Assembly (NCBI RefSeq): GCF_009905375.1
Contig: NC_133653.1
Span: forward strand, 68,150,329-68,214,328
Length of the DNA: 64,000 nucleotides
Direction: 5' to 3'
DNA from: Apium graveolens
Lineage: Eukaryota > Streptophyta > Magnoliopsida > Apiales > Apiaceae
Shown: positions 23,514-35,759 of the stretch, one piece after another
Position numbering within the stretch: the stretch's first letter is position 1
Layout: every line of letters begins with the position of its first letter
Position numbers and translations under genes: made by a program
Notes under the pieces: model-generated
The model's input: only the letters and a program-made list of their open reading frames with translations
Told to the model about the DNA's origin: nothing
Database searches by the model: none

Positions 23514-26500
23514 TATAACACCCTCCAAATCCGGGGTATAGATTTGGGGCATTATTAACAACAATTACCAACTATACCGGCACAAGCGGAATATTAATAT
23601 AATAATTACCCCGAACTATCACTACTCAGGATCTTTTAAGGGTTGAGGTTGGAAACAAGAATCATGCACTACACTTTATTACAAACCCAACTAAATAAAA
23701 ACCTGTCTCAAGAACTCTCTTTATTACAAAACTTTATTCTATCTACAGTTTCACTACGCGATCTTTTATTCAACTACACAAAACTCTTATTCAACCCAAC
23801 ATCACTACTTATCCTGCTACACCTGATCTGGCAATTCAAAGCTCTCTTCGGGAATAGGAAGGAACACTCTTGGTATAAGAGGGTCCCGCTGCTTGACTCG
23901 CTTCTTGACTATGCGGGTCCTGATGGGTTTCATTCTCTACCTTAACTGTAAAACAATAGGAGTGACAATAAAAGAAATGAGCCAAAATTGCTCAACAAGC
24001 CTGCAACAATTTATATATATATATATTATAAAGAGAGAGAAATAAAGAGAAATAAATAAACCAATAAGCTGCTGGTTTGAACAACCATCAGTATCTGTAT
24101 ATGATAATAATTTGCCAATGATGGCGAGTGCCAAATGAACAAGACTGGAAACAAGAACCAACATATGCACTATAATCTGCTGATCAGTCAGAATATAGTG
24201 CGGATCTATACCCAACTGCATAGACCCAACCAAAATAAGGAGTACTCAGGCAACTATGGCCTATTAATTAATGGTCTGGGAAAAACCCAGCCTGTATAGT
24301 AACCATCCAGTCCAAGGCTGAGCATCCGGAACAATCGGTATGCTATTGATATATCCCAACACCAGGATATACCAGAATATATATAGGGTAAAGGAATTGA
24401 AATATGAACAGGGAATTCAATAAATTGGGTAAATCAAGAATTGAAATGAAACGGAACAAGTGATATAAATGGGTAACAGTGTATATGAACAATAATTATC
24501 AAAGAGAATTGATACGATAGAAAGGAAATATAAATCACTATTCTGAATTTAGAATAGGGGAAAAACTTGCCTTGCGCGTACTCAACCTGGTTTAACTTAC
24601 TGCCTTCTGACCCTAGCTTGCTCTGCCTTGCTAACACTGAACAAATCATGGAAAGATAGGTGTTTAGATAATTTACTATATACGTGTATCTTGAATTGAT
24701 ATCACGCAACCTTATCAGTCTACCCATGCGTTTCTATCTGACTCGCATATATATATATATATTTATACAACACATTTATGCACATAATCACATATAACAC
24801 GTAACACATAAAGCACATAATTAATTTCTAGATTTATAATTATTTTTAGAATCAATTCTAGGCTTATACCTGCATTACTAGTCTTATCTGATTTTATTAT
24901 AATTTTTCGGGATTTACTCGGCTCAATTATATCCCTACTAGGACCTACGAACTATCAATTATCACCAAACCACTCTTTTTCAGAAGAAATTATAACTTAC
25001 AACCATTTTTATTGGATTCGTCTCATTTTTCTGAGTCTAGGGGTCTTCGTTTCACTTAAATCGGACTAACGGTTGAATTGTTATGAATTAAACACTGATA
25101 ATTCAATTTATTATTCAATATAGATAATTATTACAACCTTTTAAATCCTAAAATAATTTTTAAATAATTATTTAAGAAAAATCAAAGTCAAAAATAATTT
25201 TTTTTATAATTTTTGGAGTTAAAATGAAGAAGTTACGATTTATTGAAAATTATGTGATTAATTATCGAAATAATTAATCACCTTTTTAAATATTGAATAA
25301 ATAAATAACTAATAAATAATTAATAATTGCCTATTGAATAATCTAAAATAATAAATCTCTAATTATCAGGATTAATCACAATTTATTATAATATTTATAA
25401 CGTATCGATATTTATTCCATTAGATCGATTATTTACAAATAATCGATCGATTCTATTAACAGATACGCTATTTATCGAATATCTACTATGTGTTCGAATT
25501 ATAATCTAACTCAACGATTACTCACTCGTATAAATACGAGCTACTCGCCATTCTCATATAATTATCGAACTATTACATTATTACTGAAACTTATACGATT
25601 CGTTAATCAATTAATTATCGGTATTTAATTATACGATACAAATAATCACTACAATATTATTCGAATAACTATCGCTCGAATAATAATTCCCATTATCGAA
25701 TCATTACTCGTAATAATAACTAATTATCGAATTATTAATCATATTATTTAATTATTTTTAATCCTTATTTATTAATTAATTACCTAATTATTAATTAATT
25801 ACCTAATTATTAATTAATTAGATAACTAATAAATAATTAGATAAATAATTAAATAATTAATTAAATAATTAAATTCGAATTTATAAATTAATAAAATAAT
25901 TTAGAAATTAATAATACTATTTTTCAGAATATAAAACTAATTTTTAATTAATTATTAGAATTAATAAAATGATTTTCTGATTTATAAAATATAAATTAAA
26001 TAATAGAAAATCCAGAAACAAAAATCTGGAAATGGTTTCAGGGTTGAGGGGATCAAACCCGGGTCGTTTCCGGGTTGCAAACCGGGTCGACCTCGGGTTA
26101 TCGGGTCATGAAGAACAGCCGTCACCGTCCCAGAATCCGGCGACGACGACGGGTTCCGGCGAGGCGAAAAACGAGCCTCCTGATCATCGTTTCTCCTCCT
26201 TTTTGACTCCGTTCGATTCCCTAGAGTTTCAGCCGTCGACCCACAGCGTCACCACCATCAGATAATCCCCCCTCCGCCATCTCCGACCATAAGTCGAAGT
26301 TCTCCGATGAACTTCATCGGAAAACCGAGTTCCTCCAAACGTTAACCAAATTTGACGAAACTGGTGTCAATCGACTCCAAAATCAACGATCTAAACGACT
26401 CTAACAACCAAAACATCAAACAACACACAGAAAATCAAACCCGAATTCGCGATTAAAACCCGAAAATAACAACTTTCAATTCGATCAATCAAACGTTAAA

Positions 26501-27310
26501 AAGAATCACATAATTGAAAACTACAGATCATAAGCTTCAAAACGAATACTCACACGCTCGATTTGGACTCCGGAATCACGATCAAAATCGCCTTTGATCC
26601 TCCTGCTCTGTTCTTCACAAACCCTAACCCTAATTCCCTTTCTTTTTCTTTTTCTTTTTTTTTTCTGATTTTTAATTGTAATTAACTGATTTAATTAATA
26701 ATAATTCAGGTATTTATATTTATGAAAATAATACCCCTAAGTAAAATTAAGGGTCTAATTACACTCCTAATAAAAATATTTGGCCCCAATTTTTATAATT
26801 TTTGGGTATTAATAATGAATTTTTAAATATCCAATAAATACAAAATAAATACTAAAAATTCCCAAAAATTATGAAAAATACAAAAATACAAAGAAAAATG
26901 ATATATGATAATTTCATAATCATATAAAAATAAGAATGTGATTTTTGTGGGGTTTTTGGTACCCGAAGGGGTCCGGAAAAGTCATTTTTCGCGAAAAAGG
27001 TCAATTTATAAAACGTCTAGGGGTTCAGAATAGCGATACGGTATAGGGCATTTTTGGCAAAATAGGGCCAATGATTTTGTTTGAAATACGGGCTTTTAAA
27101 ACATAGTTTTGAGCTGTACAGGTTTTGATATAATATATATAACTGACGATAGAACGCTCAATAAATATCCAAAACACGTTTGGATCAAAACAACCAACAC
27201 ATAACACATAGCAGTTAGGGTTCAACGACTTAACACATTTAATCACATAATAATACACATAATTTATTATTATTATAATATAATACAAGCGTAATTCCTC
27301 GGTCGTTACA
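23514..27310 (-). mobile_element. Solo LTR of the T1 family, 3.8 kb
   Basis: The plus strand reads TATAACACCC at the left and CGGTCGTTACA at the right, which are the T1 LTR ends in reverse (TGTAACGACC to GGTGTTATA). No internal element sequence is present. Perfect 5-base duplications (ACATA) flank it, so it is a complete insertion later reduced by LTR-LTR recombination. A TATA-like word (TATTTATATTTAT, 26711-26723) and the telo-box AAACCCTAACCCTAA (26619-26633) sit in the same order as in T1. Open frames at 23643-24233, 26032-26265 and 27025-27366 are LTR noise. Confidence 0.92.
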
Positions 27311-29464
27311 ACATAGTCCGACAACCAAACAAACGAGTCACATATAACACATAACACGTCAAACAATCAATGAAATTTTATTTATAAGGAAGTCTCGGGT
27401 CATAAACAGTCTTTCGGGTATTTAATATAATTTTTAAAACATTTTTCGGAGTCAAAACGGGTCGTTGGATCAGTTTTAAAGCAATAAACAGGGTTCGGTT
27501 GGCCAAATCTGGCTTCAGAATAATTTTATAATAATTATCGAGCCTTGAAAACAATTTAAAATAATATTTTAAAGCTCGAAACTATTTTTCGGAATTTTTT
27601 AAATCATTTAAAAATAATTAAATCTAATTAAATAATTAACTAAAATTAATTAATAAATTAATAAATTAAATTAATCAATTAATATTTAAATTAATTGATC
27701 AATTAATTAATTAGTTATTAATTGAAGTTAATTAATTAAGTAATTTAGATTTATTTTTAAACTAAAAATGATTTTTAGAATTTAAAATAATGATTTTTGG
27801 AATTTACGGAAATTAAAAACAATTTTGAAAATAATTTATATAAAGAAATCCGAATTTTGAAAGAATTCAAAACAGGAATCCAGAATTTGTAAGGTTCTGG
27901 AAACTTTGGGGGCTAAAGTGCAAAAACAGGGAGCAAGAATTGATTTTACCAAAAATCTGGATCAAAACCGGATCAAACCCCGGGTCAAAATTGACCCGAA
28001 TGGGTCACCTGGGTTTTGAAGAACACAGACGGCCGGAAAAGAATCCGACGAGGCTAATTCAGACAAATACGGAATCGTTTGATTCGTTTCTACACTCCAA
28101 TCAATTCCTTAACACAACAGCAACTCAGAGATTGGTTCAGTTCGGGTTTATTACCCCTGGACAGTGTTTTCCGGCGAAACTCAATAGAATTCCGGCGAGC
28201 TCGAATAAAAACCGGCGAGCTCGATTACGGGTTTTCCAGGAATCAGTTGTTACACAAATATACATAAATCGACTCCCCATTCAACAAGGAACACAACCCA
28301 TGTAACAGAACCAGCTAATAACCCCTAATCAAGAAATACCTAAAACCGATCAAGAACATTCAAAATAATTAAAAACCCTCATTTATATAATCCGAAGATC
28401 AAACTCATATTCAACCATGTTATTGAACTCCAAATTTGAAGTATAATATACCAAAATGATCAGCATCAAAAACTCTACAACATGGAAGTATCAAATCATT
28501 CAAACAATCATCCGTATAAAAATTCATAATTTAAATCATTAATAATTCGAATTAAAAATAGTTTGTAGAGAATTACCACTTGATTCTGAAGTGTTTTTGA
28601 TGAAAGATTCTCAAAGTACAAATCAACAGCTTCGTTTTGAGTATAAGCACGCCAAAATCCAGTATTGATAACGCCTCCGGATTTGATATTGATTACGAAG
28701 AACAAAATATAATTATAGTATTTTCTCTGTAAATACTGTTTGCAAATGATTTCCAGTACGAAATAAAATATGGTAAAGGCTATTTATAATTACGGAAAAT
28801 TAGTATCCCGTTGGATCATCCCGGATATAAAATAGTACGTTTCTTTATAAAAACAGATCCAAAGGGTACCGGTTTTCGGGATAATTATCCAAATATGTAC
28901 AATTTGTACAACGGTCTTGGTCTCAGCGCCTGGTTACACGTATTACGAGGTGATAATTATAATAGTTTAATAAAAAGATTCCGTTTATCGAAAATACGAG
29001 TTTTATTGATTCACCGAAACAAATTTTGTATCGAAAATATTGTGCCGGGACCCGCACGGGAAAAACGTACGCCGGATCGAAAAAGTCAAAACATGGAAAA
29101 TGCTCGGAATATTGCAATTAGGTTAGGAAGGAGTTTTTGGAAGAGTTTTGGGTTATAAAAACGTAAAAATAGTTGAGGTCCGCTGGTTCCCGATTATACA
29201 AAATAATTTATAAATACTCGGAAAAATAATTTATTTAATCCATAAATCATTTATAAAATCATAAATCAACATAAAAATTGATAGAAAAGTATCACAATTA
29301 TTTATACTTTATTTTGGACTTACAAAAATTAAAATACTCAAATTATATAATTTTTACATATCCAAACACAGATAATTCACAAATAATTCACCAAAAATTC
29401 ATATAATAATCACATAGTATTTATTTATTAACAAAATAATTACACGTTATATCCCAGATATTAC
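27311..29464 (-). repeat. T2-related LTR fragment, right part
   Basis: It begins with the second ACATA copy and continues the fragment broken at 23513. It parallels T2 LTR positions from about 20970 to 23010 and ends with ATATCCCAGATATTACA at 29464, the true LTR start on the minus strand. The next base begins Athila-like LTR sequence. It contains the TATTTATA box near 28781. Confidence 0.8.
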
Positions 29465-29585
29465 ACTGCAGGCGCCCGCTTGCAGGAGGAGGCGCCCGCC
29501 TGCTGGTGGAGGCGGCCGCCTGCTGGTGGAGGCGGCCGCCTGCTGGTGGAGGCGCCTGCCTGCTGGTGGAGGCGGCCGCGTGCTG
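29465..29585. repeat. GC-rich 20-base tandem repeat in A 5' LTR
   Basis: About six units of the type AGGCGGCCGCCTGCTGGTGG, with variants GGCGCCC and GGCGCCT. It stands out in AT-rich surroundings. The 3' LTR has the same array at 47928-48045. Confidence 0.9.
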
Positions 29586-30687
29586 ATGTGCGGCTGACTT
29601 CGCTGAAAAAGCCTTTTTTGAGTGGAATTTGACGATTTTAAGGGTCCAGGTCCAATATGGGCTTATATATACTTAAAAAAAAGGTTTTCATCATCCGGGA
29701 AGTTTGGGAGATCAAGGAGAAGACCTAGAAGCACAAAACAACTCTGAAAAAGAAGATCTTGTTTTCCACTTGTGATTCTTTGAATTAGTTGTACCTTTGG
29801 ATGCTCGTTTTCGTTCTTGTTGAACCTAAATCTCGTTTATTCGTACTTTGATTATTATTCAGTTTAATAAGACCTTGCTTATACCATGCTTTCATTGGAA
29901 CCCATGGTGACGATGAGATCAATTATGAACTAATCGTTGTCATGGGATTCTAGCGGATTTACTTATGGATTTCAATAGTTAATTGTTTTGATATCTTGGT
30001 GTGTGGTGATTGATTGATATCCTAGTATTAGTTGTGCTTATTCGTCTTATGTGCGTAGCTAACATATAAGATATCGTGTTAATCTCTATTGAAGCGATGG
30101 TGAATTTAGAGATTGGGAACTTGTCATGCTAGCATAGGTTCATGTAATTGTTATGCATGATTCGTAGGTAATTTTAACCATCTTACTTGCCCTATGTAAT
30201 CAAGATAGATAACTTATGCTTAAACCGTTATGTTTTCAAATTCTATAGACATATAGGGTCTCAATATAATTGGTGCCTATTCAGCTTCTATCTCTTTTGT
30301 GGATGTCTGGTAGAATGGTACTCGTGCAACGAAAGTTGGCGTTTATCAGTTTCGTGTTATCTGATTAGTGTCATCACCATCACATGCTAAGGTTAAGAAC
30401 AATGACTTTGAATGGAGTGGTAATGAAGTTAGGATCCCATGTTTGTCATATATAATAATTCAACCTCATTTTTCTTAGTTAATGCTATTTAGTATAATCT
30501 CTTAGTTTAATAAAAACCCAATTTGTTATTTGTCTTAGCATTGAGCGATAACCATACATTGTTGGATAGGTGCATAAATTGAACTTAACCTAAACCAGTC
30601 TCTGTGGGAACGGATCTGATTTATATCTTATACTACTTGCGAACGCGTATACTTGTGTGAATTTTAACGCGTGTTTTCGCCCTAACA
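29465..30687 (+). repeat. A 5' LTR, lacking its first 300 bases
   Basis: It matches the 3' LTR from 47928 to 49158 and ends CGCCCTAACA. The missing first 300 bases and the exact LTR end of the T2-related fragment at 29464 suggest that this fragment was inserted here, so the rest of the LTR may lie left of the window. No gene is supported. Confidence 0.87.
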
Positions 30688-30693
30688 AGTTTT

Positions 30694-30711
30694 TGGCGCC
30701 GCTGCCGGGGA
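30694..30711 (+). other. A primer-binding site, Asp-tRNA type
   Basis: TGGCGCCGCTGCCGGGGA follows the LTR end after six bases. Athila and related plant gypsy elements use TGGCGCCGTTGCCGGGGA, complementary to the 3' end of tRNA-Asp; one base differs here. Confidence 0.85.
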
Positions 30712-30823
30712 CTTGGTGTTAATTTTTAGTTTATGTGCTTGTAATCAGTGGTCGTTAAAGTTCACTGACTCGGATTCTTTTACTTTCACGGTTTATTTGT
30801 TTGTGTTTCAGGTACTCATTATA

Positions 30824-31860
30824 ATGGGAGATCCGACAGCATGAACGAAAGCCTTGATGGATTTTTCTCAACCCAAGATCAATGACATTCAATCTAGCAT
30901 TGTCTGGCCAGCTATCACAGCTAATACCTTTGAGATCAAGCCTGGCATAATTCAATGGGTGCAGAATTTAATCCAGTTTGGGGGTTCTCCAACTGAAGAT
31001 CCCAATACGCACATTAGGGATTTTATTGAGATCTATGACACCTTCAGGTTTAATGGTGTTTTTGAAGATGCTGTAAAGCTGAGACTGTTCCCATTCTCTC
31101 TGAGGGACAAGGCTAAGAGCTGGTTACACTCTCTACCAGCTGGTTCGATTATTACTTGGGAAGATCTTGCTCAGAAGTTTCTTACTAAATTCTTCCCTAT
31201 GGCGAAGATAGCTGCACTCAGGAATGTCATTACTCAATTTGCGCAGCAAATGGGAGAATCGCTATGTGAAGCTTAGGAGCGCTACAAGGAGATGCTTAGG
31301 AAGTGTCCTCATCATGGAATGCCTGATTGGATGATCATCAATTGTTTTTATAATAGGTTGGGAGCACAGTCCAGACCCATACTCGATGCAGCATCAGGCG
31401 GAACATTATGGGCAAAGAGCTATGAGGAAGCTTATGATCTAATTGAACTGATGGCTGCTAATGAATATCAGTATCCAACCCAGAGATATCCACAGGGCAA
31501 GGTAGCAGGAGTTCTTGAAGTGGATACAGCTACGACTATCACTGCTCAACTAAAGGCATTGTCTATGAAGATCAATTCTCTGGCTAACTATGGTGTTAAG
31601 CAGATAATTAGTGTTTGTGGGCTGTGTGCAGGTCCGCATGTGACGGAGTAATGCATTATATCTAGTGACTCAGCTCAGTTTGTGAGCAACTTTCATAGAT
31701 CGCAGCAACCAGTTCCAGACACTTATCATCCTGACAACTGGAATCATCCTAACTTCAGTTGGAGCAACAATCAGAATGTGATGCAACAGCCGTTTGGAAA
31801 TAAACTATTCAACCCTCCTGGTTTTTAGCAACAAATTACACCAAAACAACAAACTCATGG
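30824..31860 (+). pseudogene. gag: Athila-like gag, broken
   Basis: ATG at 30824 opens MGDPTA, then an in-frame TGA at 30842. The frame continues with the Athila gag region (NTFEIKPGIIQWVQNLIQFG, LFPFSLRDKAKSWLHSLP, WEDLAQKFLTKFFP). Stops follow at 31274 (TAG, before ERYKEMLRKCPHHGMPDW), 31649 and about 31826. The Retrotrans_gag-type helix region spans roughly codons 45-190. A frameshift near 31870-31890 joins it to the frame carrying the gag tail and protease. Gag forms the particle shell in intact relatives. Confidence 0.85.
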
Positions 31861-31879
31861 TGCATGTCTATCTTCAAAT

Positions 31880-33039
31880 GAAAATCTAAATTGGAGGAGT
31901 TGTGGCTTATGTACAAAAACCAGACTCTTTTATGCCAAAGCCAGGCTGTTTCTATCAAGGCTCTGGAGAACCAAATAGGGCAAATTGCTAATGCCTTATT
32001 GAATTGACCACCAAGAACGCTTCCTAGTGATACAAAAATAAATCTAGGCAAGAGGGAAGTTGAAGAACAGGTGAACGCCATCACCTTAAGGTCTGGAAAG
32101 GTCGCAAGCCCCCAAATTCAGCAAGACAAAGAGCCTGAAAAATCTCAAGTTTCAGAAAATACAGTTGTGGCTGAAGAAGAAGTGCAGAAGAAAACAGAGG
32201 TGGTACCAAGGAAGACTACTGTGGAACACACTCCTCCTGAGGGTAATACAGGGTAGAAATAGATCTATCCCCCACCTTCTTTTCCTAAGAGGCTGTAGAA
32301 GAAAAAGCTGGATAAGCAGTTTGAGAAGTTTTTGGAGGTGTTCAAGAAACTTCATATCAATATACCTTTCGCTGAAGCTCTTGAACAGATGCCTAGCTAT
32401 GCGAGGTTTATGAAAGGTATTCTATCTCGGAAAGTGAAGCTCGATGACTTAGAGACCATTGCTCTTACGGAGGAATGCAGTGTTGTGCTGCAACAAAAGT
32501 TGCCTCCGAAGCTTAAAGATCCTGGAAGCTTCACTATTCCTTGCACCATCGGAAACTTGTCGTTCGAAAAGTGTTTATGTGATTTAGGAGCTAGCATCAA
32601 TCTGATGCCCTTATCTATCTTCAAGAAGCTTGGGCTGCCTGATATGAAACCAACATACATGCCATTGCAACTACCTAACCGTTCCATCACTTATCCACGA
32701 GGTATAGTGGAGGATGTCTTGGTCAAGGTGGATAAACTCATCTTCCTTGCTGACTTTGTAATTCTTGATTTCGAGGAAGATAAGAAGATTCCCATTATCT
32801 TGGGAAGACCATTCTTGGCTACAAGCCGAACTATGATCGATGTGCAAAAAGGAGAGCTTTTGATGAAGGTTCACGATCAAAAGGTCACTTTTAATGTGTT
32901 CAAGGAAATAAAGTTACCCACAGCTAAAGAGGAGTGCTTTAAAGTAGAGCAAATGCAGGTTTTGAATGCACCTCCATGGAAGAGGAAGTTGGATATGCCA
33001 TTCGATTCTCTTGGGTTAGCAGAACTGAAAATTTCTTAG
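31880..33039 (+). pseudogene. Athila-like gag tail and aspartic protease
   Basis: After the frameshift the frame encodes a helical linker (QAVSIKALENQIGQIANALL), a TGA near 32005, then VNAITLRSGKV, a typical word of this lineage before the protease. Three TAG stops lie at 32254, 32260 and 32296. An open stretch follows to 33039 with the protease (CTIGNLSFEKCLCDLGASIN, then IILGRPFLATSRTMIDV). DLGAS is the Athila form of the active-site motif. In a complete element RT would follow; here only about 80 bases remain before unrelated 3' sequence. Confidence 0.85.
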
Positions 33040-33121
33040 GAGCGTTTTGAACCATTTATTCAAGAAGCTCCCACACTTGAGCTCAACCGAATGCTAGATC
33101 ACTTGAGTTATTCATTCTTAA

Positions 33122-33418
33122 GTGCACCCCATGATAAGGGGTTGGGATATATTTGATGATGATGTAGAGAGTGGTTGGATGGATATTCCCGTGCCTACAG
33201 AGGGTTCTTCTCATGTGCAACAGGTAGTTGATAGGACTGGTATTGGTGATGCACAGTATAGAAGAATAATTAGGCGTATGGAGGCCATGCACGACATTCA
33301 CCATCATTTTGTTGTAGATTTGACACAGGCTTTGGGCACTATTTTCCGAGACACTGGTGGCGAGGTTGATTGGCCACTTGATCCTCCACCCGAGGAGGGT
33401 GATCTTTCCGATGACTAG
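33122..33418 (+). CDS. Short 3' ORF of element A, unidentified
   Basis: An open frame of 98 codons lies between the truncated protease region and the element's 3' non-coding part. It is acidic at both ends (FDDDVESGWMDIP; PPPEEGDLSDD), with a central helical part (YRRIIRRMEAMHDIHHHFVV DLTQALG). The ATG at 33122 may not be the true start, because the coding sense could begin further upstream in an ORF removed by the deletion. The place corresponds to the region after integrase where many Athila elements carry an additional or env-like ORF. I see no signal peptide or membrane segment, so an env link cannot be claimed. Confidence 0.5.
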   Translation: MHPMIRGWDIFDDDVESGWMDIPVPTEGSSHVQQVVDRTGIGDAQYRRIIRRMEAMHDIHHHFVVDLTQALGTIFRDTGGEVDWPLDPPPEEGDLSDD

Positions 33419-33499
33419 GTATGCCTAAAATCCTTATTATTACCTTCAATGAGGATATTGAAAATTTTAAGTTTGGGGGTGATAATGTAAGGATTAGTA
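33419..33499 (+). other. A 3' non-coding region, left part, with internal purine tract
   Basis: AAGTTTGGGGGTGATAATG (33468-33486) resembles the terminal tract AAGTTTGGGGGTG at 47615-47627. TAGTA at 33495-33499 is the left copy of a target duplication; the region resumes at 46514. Confidence 0.7.
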
Positions 33500-33838
33500 T
33501 GTTGGAAACCACGGACTTAGGGTGTTACTACGTTTTACGATAAAGATTATGAAAAGAGGATTACCTTGTTAATGGTTGATTCCACACTCTTCTATTGTAT
33601 TCCCAAATTCCCTTGAGCGAAGTGTGGCCTCCGTCTTCTCAAGTTATCCTCTCTTCTTGCTCCTTGGTGGCTACAATATGTTTTCACACAATTCCAAGCA
33701 AGAAGAGAATAAGAATATATATAGGCTACAATAGGGACCATGGATAATTAGGTTGGGCCTTCTAATTACATCTTGAGCCTAGCCCAATGTAATTAAATAT
33801 TAATTCAATCCACTAAAGAATTAATATCTGCACTACCT
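33500..33838 (-). repeat. Copia LTR fragment, same family as C1 LTRs
   Basis: It starts TGTTGGAAACCACGG and follows the C1 LTRs (38747, 45414) for 339 bases to GCACTACCT, where the Tat-like LTR begins. The missing remainder is not found immediately after the Tat-like segment. Confidence 0.9.
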
Positions 33839-34332
33839 TGCTGACTCAATCTGCCTTAACAAGATGCCTACGTACCTTGTTGATTGCTAAGGATCAAGTC
33901 AAAAAACGTAGTTCTGATTTGTGGGGTGAGACCCCTTATATAGATGTTGGGAGTCCTTGAATTGGACTTGGGTTAGGAGACTTGGTGGGCAAGTCTCAGA
34001 GTTAGAATGGACTTTGGATTCCTAAGTAATAGGAAACTGATTCCTTATCCTTCTAGGTCCCTTTGAGACTAATCTACAAGGATTTATATCCTTATTGGGA
34101 CTCTTCTTTATAGCTGATTTTTCCCTTATTAATTAATTACGAAATTAATAAAAATTCAGGGTTTTGGGCCTTCTTTGTTCCATCAGGCCTGATCTGGTCC
34201 ATCAGGCCTGATCAATGTGTTAACCTATTTGGTCTGAATGTCATACATCTTTTTATTGGGCCTTATATCCCAAATCATGTGTAATCAATGCAATATTTAA
34301 TTACATAATCAGGATTTATTTATCCCTTATCA
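33839..34332 (-). repeat. G 3' LTR (494 bases)
   Basis: The plus strand runs TGCTGACTCAATC to CCCTTATCA, i.e. TG...CA in both directions. It abuts a purine-rich tract on the right and the broken Copia LTR on the left. It includes a direct repeat CCATCAGGCCTGATC around 34182-34213. The boundary is inferred, since no second LTR of this element is present. Confidence 0.65.
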
Positions 34333-34346
34333 TTTTCCCCCCAACT
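34333..34346 (-). other. G polypurine tract
   Basis: On the minus strand AGTTGGGGGGAAAA directly precedes the inferred LTR start TGATAAGGG. Confidence 0.7.
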
Positions 34347-34439
34347 TTTAGGAAACCGTATAAGATTTCGCAAAAGTTAAGTTTACTCATTCCCTTACAG
34401 GGTACCGTTTTGTGTAAAGTGTGGAGCGACCTACACATT

Positions 34440-34760
34440 TACAACGATTTACTTTAATTCCTATTATTTAGGAATTTATCTTAATTCCTAGGAATTTTCC
34501 TTGAACCTTCTGGCTCTTTTTCTAAATCCTGGGATTTACCCTTAATTTTCTGGATTTTTCCCTCAATTCTAGGATTTTTCCTTAATTTTCAGGAATTTTT
34601 CCCTCAATTATGGGATTTTTCCTTAATTTTCAGGAATTTTCCCTCAATTCTGGGACTTTTCCTTAATTTTCAGGAATTTTTCCCTCAATTCTGGGACTTT
34701 TCCTTAATTTTCATGAATTTTTCCCTTAATTCTGGGATTTTTCCTTAATTTTCTGCAAAA
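34440..34760. repeat. About 41-base tandem repeat in G
   Basis: Roughly six degenerate units of the type CCTTAATTTTCAGGAATTTT followed by TCCCTCAATTCTGGGACTTT. No gene. Confidence 0.8.
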
Positions 34761-34799
34761 ATTTTTATTTTAAAAAACATTTTCTAATTTTTAGTCTTT

Positions 34800-35170
34800 T
34801 TTCGACTAGGACCCTAGTCGAAATTTCGACTTGGATCCTAGTCGAATTTGGGCCAGCCTTTTAATCCTGGTTGAAGGATTTCGACTAGGATCCACGACCT
34901 GGATTTCGGCCAGGATACTAGTCGAACCTTCGACCTGGATTTTGGTCAAAATTTCTGTCCTTGTTTGATTCCTGGTCGAAGGATTTTGACTAGGTTCCAC
35001 GACCTGGATTTCGACTAGGATCCTAGTCGAACCTTCGACCTGAATTTTGGTCGAGATTCCCAGCCTTATTTTATTCCTGTTTGTAAGGTTTCGACTAGGA
35101 ATCACGAACAGGGTTTCGACCTGTATCCTAGTCGAACCTACGACTTGGATCTTGGTTCTTCGTAAAATTT
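34800..35170. repeat. Palindrome-rich tandem repeat in G
   Basis: About four degenerate units of roughly 105-110 bases rich in TCGACTAGG and CCTAGTCGA words. TCGACTAGGATCCTAGTCGA at 35011-35030 is a perfect 20-base palindrome. The open frame that crosses it on the minus strand only mirrors the repeat. Confidence 0.8.
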
Positions 35171-35404
35171 CGTGTTTGAATTATGACCAGAATTTCAACC
35201 TCAATCCTGGTCTTATTGATAAGTGCTTTTTCTGGATTTTGTTTGAAAGAATTCGAACTAGATCCACGACTTCATTTTCGACCTCAATCCTGGTCTTTTT
35301 ATCCCGTATTTTTCGGACGCCTGTTTGAAAGAATTCGAATAGGATTTACAACCTCAAGTTCGACCTCAATCCTGGTCTTTATTGGGTTTTTCCTAATTTT
35401 AACT

Positions 35405-35550
35405 TAGATTGGGCCCTGTTTGGGCCTTCGAATTTCCAAATCCTTTTTGAATTTGGGCCTTGTTTTAGGCTTTCAAATTTCCAAATCCTTTTGGGATTTG
35501 GGCCTTTACTTTTCTAAATCGTTTTTGGATTTGGGCCTTCTATTGGGCCT
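35405..35550. repeat. About 45-50-base tandem repeat in G
   Basis: Three imperfect units built on TTTGGGCCTT plus AATTTCCAAATCCTTTT. It lies about 200-350 bases upstream of the putative promoter of the antisense ORF. Confidence 0.65.
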
Positions 35551-35759
35551 CTTCCAAATTAGAACTGGACTTTAATATGTTTAAATACCTTCTTTAGAAT
35601 TCCCTAGAATTCTCGGGAATATTCTTGAATTTTTCTTCCCTATTTATTTATTTCCTTTGGAATTCCTTAGAGTATTCTGGAACATTCCATTTCTGGGCTT
35701 TCTCCTTTGGGCCTTTAAACTTACTGGGCTTTTTGTCCCTTCATCTTCACTTTTTCTCC

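Noticed and set aside
33122..33418. Env protein of the Athila-like element
   Set aside because: Position fits, but there is no signal peptide, membrane segment or recognisable env motif in the 98 codons.
34806..35105. Minus-strand frame with repeated IQVEGSTRILVEIQVV-like words
   Set aside because: It mirrors the palindromic tandem repeat; the regularity comes from the DNA repeat.
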